Of a stretch of 10,691 bases of DNA, positions 6,811-10,691 are shown piece after piece (the first letter of the stretch is position 1; every line of letters begins with the position of its first letter). Origin of the DNA: Phycisphaerales bacterium UBA7708 (GTDB lineage: Bacteria; Planctomycetota; Phycisphaerae; Sedimentisphaerales; Anaerohalosphaeraceae); assembly GCA_002482415.1 (NCBI GenBank), contig DLFY01000350.1:6112-16802 (forward strand). Direction: 5' to 3'. The position numbers were made by a program, and so were the translations under genes. The notes below the pieces were generated by a model. The model saw only the letters and a program-made list of their open reading frames with translations. It ran no database searches and was not told the origin of the DNA.

Positions 6811-7700
6811 TAGAATCTCCCTTCGGCCTGCTCCCGTTCGGGAACAAACTCACAAAATTCGTTTAATTGGTACACGGCTTCAAATCCTTTCGGTTCGGGC
6901 CGCACAAACAGCCGCATCTGGGCCTCGGTCGGCCTGAACACGGCAATCCCCGACAGTTTCAGGGTCAGCCGCGTATTCATCCGGCCGCCGCGAAAATGCC
7001 GCAGGTCGATGGTGCTGGGAATATCTCCAACATCCGTTATCGTCTTATAATCGCTCAAGTCCGCCGAGGCAATCAGTTTTCCCAGCGTGTCGCAATACTC
7101 GATTCGCTCAATCCGGTACGTGCAGCAGTTGATATAGACCCGCCGCAGGCCCGTCGTTTCAATCACGGTCAATACATCAAATCCCGGATCCTGGGTCAGC
7201 AGCCAGTCCAGCGATAAATCAATCTGTCCCAGCGCATCGGCCAGATAAAAGGGATTGAATCCTATTTTTTCCGGACACAGCATGACATTCCTGCGCGGTC
7301 CGTACCACGCCGTATCGAGCGCCGGCTTGACATACATCCAGAATGTCTCGGGGTTGGCCCCGATGCGTATCGGCCCGAATTTCTCACCGCCCAGGTACAG
7401 CCTGTCGGGCCCGACAAATCGCAGCGTCCCGTCAAAGCTTTCTTTTTTGGGCTTTCCCTGCGCATCCGTAAATTCCATCACACAGCTTACCGACGACCGC
7501 AGCGACAGCGTCGCGGCCTGCCGGGCTCGCAGCGTATCAATCACTTCTTCCCGGGTCGCCTTGCCCGGGCACAATATCTCCGGCTCCCGTTTGGGCGGCA
7601 CACATCCGCCCAGCCAGACCAATCCCACTGCCACCCACAGCCCGATCCAGCCGCGGATGATGGAGCCATACCCCGTGCAATGGCATCGATGGTTTTTCAT
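6810..7700 (-). CDS. Lipoprotein, probably LolA/LolB-like fold
   Basis: This exported protein of 296 residues is anchored by lipid. It has a long basic start, a hydrophobic helix (about 17-30) and the lipobox LGGC (30-33), so mature protein begins at C33, followed by VPPKREPE. The body is beta-rich, with repeated short strands such as GTLRFVGPDRLYLGG (about 90-104), then FWMYVKP and AWYGPRRN, and FNPFYLADALG (about 147-157). That pattern of a membrane-facing half-barrel fits the LolA/LolB-like lipoprotein-binding fold, but I recognise it by style, not by a firm signature. The ATG overlaps the previous stop as ATGA, and GGAGA (7709-7705) is the ribosome-binding site. Cys-rich N-terminus (C6, C8) is odd. 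It probably acts in envelope biogenesis; how that relates to the coupled methyltransferase is unclear. Confidence 0.7.
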   Translation of the reverse strand: MKNHRCHCTGYGSIIRGWIGLWVAVGLVWLGGCVPPKREPEILCPGKATREEVIDTLRARQAATLSLRSSVSCVMEFTDAQGKPKKESFDGTLRFVGPDRLYLGGEKFGPIRIGANPETFWMYVKPALDTAWYGPRRNVMLCPEKIGFNPFYLADALGQIDLSLDWLLTQDPGFDVLTVIETTGLRRVYINCCTYRIERIEYCDTLGKLIASADLSDYKTITDVGDIPSTIDLRHFRGGRMNTRLTLKLSGIAVFRPTEAQMRLFVRPEPKGFEAVYQLNEFCEFVPEREQAEGRF

Positions 7701-8194
7701 TCCGTCTCCAGGCTCGTCTGCAGAATCTGCCCCATCTGTTCGGACAACTGCTGAATCTGGTCTTCGTTGAGGTGCGGATTCACCACATCCGCCATCCGGT
7801 CCTCACCGGTCACTTTCATCGTCCAGATTTCCTGATCATTCTCGTTCCGTGCCGAATCGTATTTTAACTTGCGTTTGCGCATCAGGATCAGCGTCAGCAC
7901 AAAACGGAAATTCACTTTCTCCGGTTCCTGCTCATTGGCCAATCGGTCGAAAAACGCCAGCAGCATCGCATCATCAATCAGCAGTTTCTTTTTGTGTTCG
8001 GGATTGGGAATCCGGCTTTTCCAGAAACAATACACCTCCGGCTTGTGCTGCTCCCAATATGCCGCACAGAAATCCCTGCGTTCCAGGCCCTGCTCGGTCT
8101 GGACCAGCGCCGCGAAATACTCCTCCCCCACCGCCAGCTCGCGCTCGGTCCCGAAACACCGCCCCACCGTCTTTCTGATTTCCCACTCTGCCAT
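7697..8194 (-). CDS. Conserved-looking hypothetical protein (165 aa)
   Basis: I do not recognise this protein with certainty. It has no signal peptide or membrane helix, so it is probably cytoplasmic. The first 60 residues contain three cysteines (C13, C43, C56) in a GRCFGTERELAVGE...RRDFCAAYWE arrangement that could be a worn zinc-ribbon-like domain. The middle carries a KKKLLIDDAMLLAFFDRLA helix (68-86) and then FRFVLTLILMRKRKLKYD (96-113), a hydrophobic strand ending in a basic patch. The C-terminus (from about 140) is a polar Gln/Glu-rich helix. The start lies 7 nt after the HhH gene stop, and its end overlaps the lipoprotein gene by 4 nt. Such tight coupling suggests joint expression with the lipoprotein. 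Real coding is well supported by context; function is unknown. Confidence 0.72.
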   Translation of the reverse strand: MAEWEIRKTVGRCFGTERELAVGEEYFAALVQTEQGLERRDFCAAYWEQHKPEVYCFWKSRIPNPEHKKKLLIDDAMLLAFFDRLANEQEPEKVNFRFVLTLILMRKRKLKYDSARNENDQEIWTMKVTGEDRMADVVNPHLNEDQIQQLSEQMGQILQTSLETE

Positions 8195-8201
8195 CCGTGT
8201 C

Positions 8202-8600
8202 TTACTCCGCTGTTGACTGCTCGCTGTCTAACGATATCCAGGTCCGCATCTTATTCACTGTCGCCGGGCCGATTCGCGGCACCGCATCCAAATCTTCGAC
8301 CTGCATAAACGCTCCATGCTGCTGACGGTACTCTACAATCGCCGCCGCCAGTGCCGGCCCTACCCCCTGCAGCCGCACAAGGCTGGCCGGCGGGTCTGTA
8401 TTGGGATTAATGGTATCCAGCGGGCAAGGCTGGCATATCGCCCTGCTTGAATACCCGATGATCCCGCAGTACGTCATCACCCCTGCAAAGGCAATGATTG
8501 TTAAATATCTGAAAATCTCAATTCGATGTGACAGAAGAACCGGGGAGATTTCCCCTGTTCTGGATGCATAAATTTCATTTTTTCCGGTTTGATATGCCAT
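8202..8600 (-). CDS. Membrane-anchored ComEA-like helix-hairpin-helix protein
   Basis: This 132-residue protein resembles ComEA, the DNA-binding receptor of natural transformation. A short polar N-terminus is followed by one transmembrane segment (about 31-50), a CQPC pair (56-59) and then two helix-hairpin-helix units: INPNTDPPASLVRLQGVGPALAAA (first, about 64-87) and VEDLDAVPRIGPATVNK (second, about 101-117). The two GVGP/GIGP-type turns are present as QGVGP and RIGP. With a single helix near the N-terminus, the HhH domain is most likely outside the inner membrane, as in ComEA. The ATG at 8600 has a GGGAGG-type site about 7 nt upstream. The gene starts 44 nt after the GH10-like gene. It could bind incoming DNA, or be a structural relative with another role; no other competence gene is visible here. 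Confidence 0.83.
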   Translation of the reverse strand: MAYQTGKNEIYASRTGEISPVLLSHRIEIFRYLTIIAFAGVMTYCGIIGYSSRAICQPCPLDTINPNTDPPASLVRLQGVGPALAAAIVEYRQQHGAFMQVEDLDAVPRIGPATVNKMRTWISLDSEQSTAE

Positions 8601-8644
8601 CGCTTACCCTCCCCGCGCAAATCCGGAATCTAACATCAAACCAT

Positions 8645-10201
8645 TCACTTGGTCTCGCCCAGCATCTTCAGGATTGTCTTTTGAAATTTACCCATGGTCT
8701 GATACGCCTTTTTAGGACTGAGCTTGTCATCCACAAGCCCCGACCCGGCCCACCCGCAGCCTCCGCCAATCGCAAGCTGTGAATAGGTAATCGTGGACAC
8801 CGAAGGCCGACCCAGCAGCGTCTTGTACAACTGCTCAATCCACTCGGCCTGCAATGCCGCCGACCATGGTTCTTTCCACTGGCCCGCCCGACTGTAATCT
8901 TCATTACCGGCACCACTTCGATCCGGAGCCGCCGTCGCCGTAATATGCAGCGGTTTGTTGACCGGCATAAAACAATCCAGACGCGAGGCAATCTGCATCA
9001 TATCCCGCAGGTGCATCCCCGCCCGATCCCGTCCGAACTCCAACTGTAAGCCAAACGCATCAAAGCTGATGCCGCTTTGAATCACGACATCCGCATAGAC
9101 CAGCGGCGGCATCGTCAGCTTGTCCGTCGCGTAATATTCACCCCACGGCGCCACAATTTCCACAATCCGCCGGCTTTTGGCATCGGCTGCCTTGGCCGCC
9201 AGACAGGCCGTCCGCGTCATCTCAATCATCTGCTCATAGCTGAAGCCGAAACAGTTCCGGGCATTCATGCCGCTGATGACACGCCAGTAATGCACATACT
9301 TGCCGTAACGGGTCACCAGTTTATGAATAAACTCGTAGGCCTCCTCGCGCACTTTCTCAAATTCCGCTTTGGATTCCAGCAGCCGCGCCGGCACCATCCC
9401 AGGCTCAAAACACAGCAGCGGCCCGCAACTGATTGCCAGCCGCTTGCCTGCCAGATGGTCCATGCAGGCATCGATGGAAGAATAGTCGTATTTGCCCTTC
9501 TCTGCCTCAATCTTGCCCCAGTTGACCGGTACCGTAAAGAAACTGAACATGTCCAGCATTAATTTGCGATACTGTTCATCCTTAATCAATGCCGGATCCA
9601 CCCCGCACCCGAGACTGTGCCGGCTGACACCTTTGTTTTTCAGCCGGTAGGACAAAAATTGTTCCGAATACCGCCCCGACAGCTTATCGGAGAACTGAAG
9701 TCCTTTTTGTAAAGCCTCATCCGCAAGCTGCGAGGCCCTGGCCGGGTCAGTCACAATATATTGCAGCGACTCAATAAACAGACTCTGGGCCTCGTGTGCC
9801 AGGTCCGCAAACTTGTCGGTTTCCTCAAACAAAGCCCAGTCTTCGCGCTTCAGCGTCACCTGCATCAGCCGGGCACGGGCCAGTTCCACATTCAGAATAT
9901 ACGGCTCTTCCCGTTCCGGCAGCCGGGTGGTCGGAAGCAAAAACGTCCCGCATCCCTCAACCGGCCACATCAGCGCCAGCCCTGCCGCATCATCTCCCTT
10001 GCGGCGGCACTCAATCACCCCGCTTTTGAACGTCATCGATTCCACATAGCGAAGCGGAACCATATCCATCCCGAACATATACGCCGCCGACAGTACAAAC
10101 TGGTCAGCCAACCGCCCGTTTTGATATACTAAAAAACGCAACCGTCCCTCAATTCTTGAGTTATCGTTTTCCCGCTTAATCCGTCCCGTCCCTGTGTCCA
10201 T
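8645..10201 (-). CDS. GH10 (endo-xylanase-fold) protein lacking catalytic glutamates
   Basis: The C-terminal 320 residues follow the glycoside hydrolase family 10 barrel: VNWGKIEAEKGKYDYSSIDA (226-245) matches the family's KWxxIEPxxGxFxFxxAD strand, VHYWRVIS (303-310) matches the acid/base strand, and DDKLSPKKAYQTM (491-503) matches the typical C-terminal DxxxxPKPAY segment. However, where xylanases have WDVVNE the protein has WRVISG (306-311), and where they have ITELD it has ITATA (420-424), so both catalytic glutamates are replaced. Substrate-binding His and Trp of the HTLVWH strand are also absent (SCGPLLCF). The N-terminal 190 residues form an extra beta-rich then helical region. There is no signal peptide, so it is probably cytoplasmic. 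A GGTGA site (10212-10208) lies 6 nt before the ATG. It is first in a probable operon. Loss of hydrolase activity is inferred from motif alignment by eye. Confidence 0.82.
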   Translation of the reverse strand: MDTGTGRIKRENDNSRIEGRLRFLVYQNGRLADQFVLSAAYMFGMDMVPLRYVESMTFKSGVIECRRKGDDAAGLALMWPVEGCGTFLLPTTRLPEREEPYILNVELARARLMQVTLKREDWALFEETDKFADLAHEAQSLFIESLQYIVTDPARASQLADEALQKGLQFSDKLSGRYSEQFLSYRLKNKGVSRHSLGCGVDPALIKDEQYRKLMLDMFSFFTVPVNWGKIEAEKGKYDYSSIDACMDHLAGKRLAISCGPLLCFEPGMVPARLLESKAEFEKVREEAYEFIHKLVTRYGKYVHYWRVISGMNARNCFGFSYEQMIEMTRTACLAAKAADAKSRRIVEIVAPWGEYYATDKLTMPPLVYADVVIQSGISFDAFGLQLEFGRDRAGMHLRDMMQIASRLDCFMPVNKPLHITATAAPDRSGAGNEDYSRAGQWKEPWSAALQAEWIEQLYKTLLGRPSVSTITYSQLAIGGGCGWAGSGLVDDKLSPKKAYQTMGKFQKTILKMLGETK

Positions 10202-10241
10202 AGACTGTCACCACGCAGACGGCCACTCATCACGACTCGGA

Positions 10242-10269
10242 ATTATAACACCAACCCCCCGAATTGCAA
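10242..10269 (-). promoter_or_regulatory. Sigma-70-type promoter for the GH10-like gene operon
   Basis: On the minus strand a perfect -10, TATAAT (10247-10242), lies 16 nt after TTGCAA (10269-10264), a four-of-six match to the -35. Transcription would start near 10235, leaving a leader of about 34 nt. An inverted repeat, GAATTG/CAATTC (10261-10266, 10271-10276), covers the -35 and could be an operator. Confidence 0.6.
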
Positions 10270-10322
10270 TCAATTCCCCAATTTTCATCAAATCCCGACC
10301 CACAGCCCCCGCAATAGGGTCA

Positions 10323-10691
10323 TTACTCAATCAGCACCACCCCGTAATAATTCCCCTTGCAGTCACAGGTTCTGACCACCTTAATGGGGTACCCGTTAGC
10401 CCGGACTGTCGCATAGACATCAATCCCGCACGCCTCCATCGACGGGCGGGTCTTTTCGGTATGCCGGCACGTCTTGCCGCAGGTTTTACACAGATTACAG
10501 GGGCCAGCCCCCATCCCAAAGGCCTTATAAAAGCCATCCAGAAAGATTTCCCGTTCCAATACCGGAACCATCGACCGAATATCCGTATAGGCATCGCCGT
10601 GAATCAGCAACGCTGACTTGTAGAAACCCAGCATCCGGCGTGTCTGCTCCGGCGTCGGCGAATGCGGCGGACACGTCAGGCACTGCCCGTA
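10323..10691 (-). CDS. DUF2284 predicted metal-binding protein, N-terminus outside window
   Basis: The reading frame is open to the right edge, so the start is outside the window; an internal ATG at 10634 is not the true start, because the preceding codons encode a conserved stretch (YGQCLTCPPHSPTPEQTRR). The 122 visible residues contain the two cysteine clusters expected of DUF2284: C4 and C7 before PPHSPTPEQ, then GPCNLCKTCGKTCRH (about 63-77), followed by the highly typical RPSMEACGID (about 82-91) and the C-terminal YYGVVLI. The clusters probably bind a metal or Fe-S centre. Family function is unknown; members are common in anaerobes. The gene ends 121 nt before the GH10-like gene and is separated from it by a promoter, so it is likely a separate transcription unit. 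Confidence 0.9.
   Translation of the reverse strand, partial: YGQCLTCPPHSPTPEQTRRMLGFYKSALLIHGDAYTDIRSMVPVLEREIFLDGFYKAFGMGAGPCNLCKTCGKTCRHTEKTRPSMEACGIDVYATVRANGYPIKVVRTCDCKGNYYGVVLIE

Noticed and set aside
10297..10321. GACCC/GGGTC hairpin after the DUF2284 gene as a terminator
   Set aside because: The stem is only 5 bp, the loop is 15 nt and no T-tract follows on the minus strand.
1..10691. CRISPR array, tRNA, rRNA, insertion sequence or prophage
   Set aside because: I saw no regularly spaced repeats, cloverleaf sequences, transposase or phage-type genes on either strand.

Overview
The window is a gene-dense bacterial segment in which every convincing gene reads from the minus strand, with tight spacing and Shine-Dalgarno sites such as AGGAGG and AAGGAG. 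Gene content suggests a Gram-negative, probably anaerobic, carbohydrate- or organic-acid-using bacterium. An outer-membrane porin shows there is an outer membrane. The mix of a GH10-like protein, a membrane-anchored helix-hairpin-helix protein, a LolA/LolB-like lipoprotein and a symporter with a small accessory subunit fits Planctomycetota, perhaps Phycisphaerae or Sedimentisphaerales. That placement is an inference from family content only; there is no rRNA or other marker gene here.

In transcription order (right to left): a partial DUF2284 metal-binding protein (10691-10323) is followed by a short gap with a good promoter (10269-10242). Then comes a probable operon of six genes: a GH10-fold protein that has lost both catalytic glutamates (10201-8645), a membrane-anchored ComEA-like HhH protein (8600-8202), an unrecognised 165-residue protein (8194-7697), a lipoprotein (7700-6810), a single-domain homocysteine S-methyltransferase (6810-5923) and an amidohydrolase (5877-5077). 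The lipoprotein and methyltransferase genes overlap their upstream neighbours by 4 nt (ATGA) and 1 nt (TAATG), which implies translational coupling. These genes do not form a pathway I can name.

An AT-rich 250-nt gap (4826-5076) then separates this from a transport module: a 56-residue symporter accessory protein (4825-4655), a sodium:solute symporter (4593-2797) and an alginate-export-type outer-membrane porin (2699-1170), closed by a clear rho-independent terminator (1144-1116). The two intergenic regions of the module share a 12-nt near-palindromic sequence that may be a common operator. Inferred logic: the porin admits a solute to the periplasm and the Na+-coupled symporter with its small partner takes it into the cytoplasm. 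Beyond the terminator lies the start of a phenylacetate-CoA ligase gene (993-1, cut by the window edge), which could activate an aromatic or other carboxylic acid taken up by the module; this link rests on proximity only.

I saw no tRNA, rRNA, CRISPR array, insertion sequence or phage gene. The most unusual items are the apparently inactive GH10 protein, the small symporter subunit and the shared palindrome.
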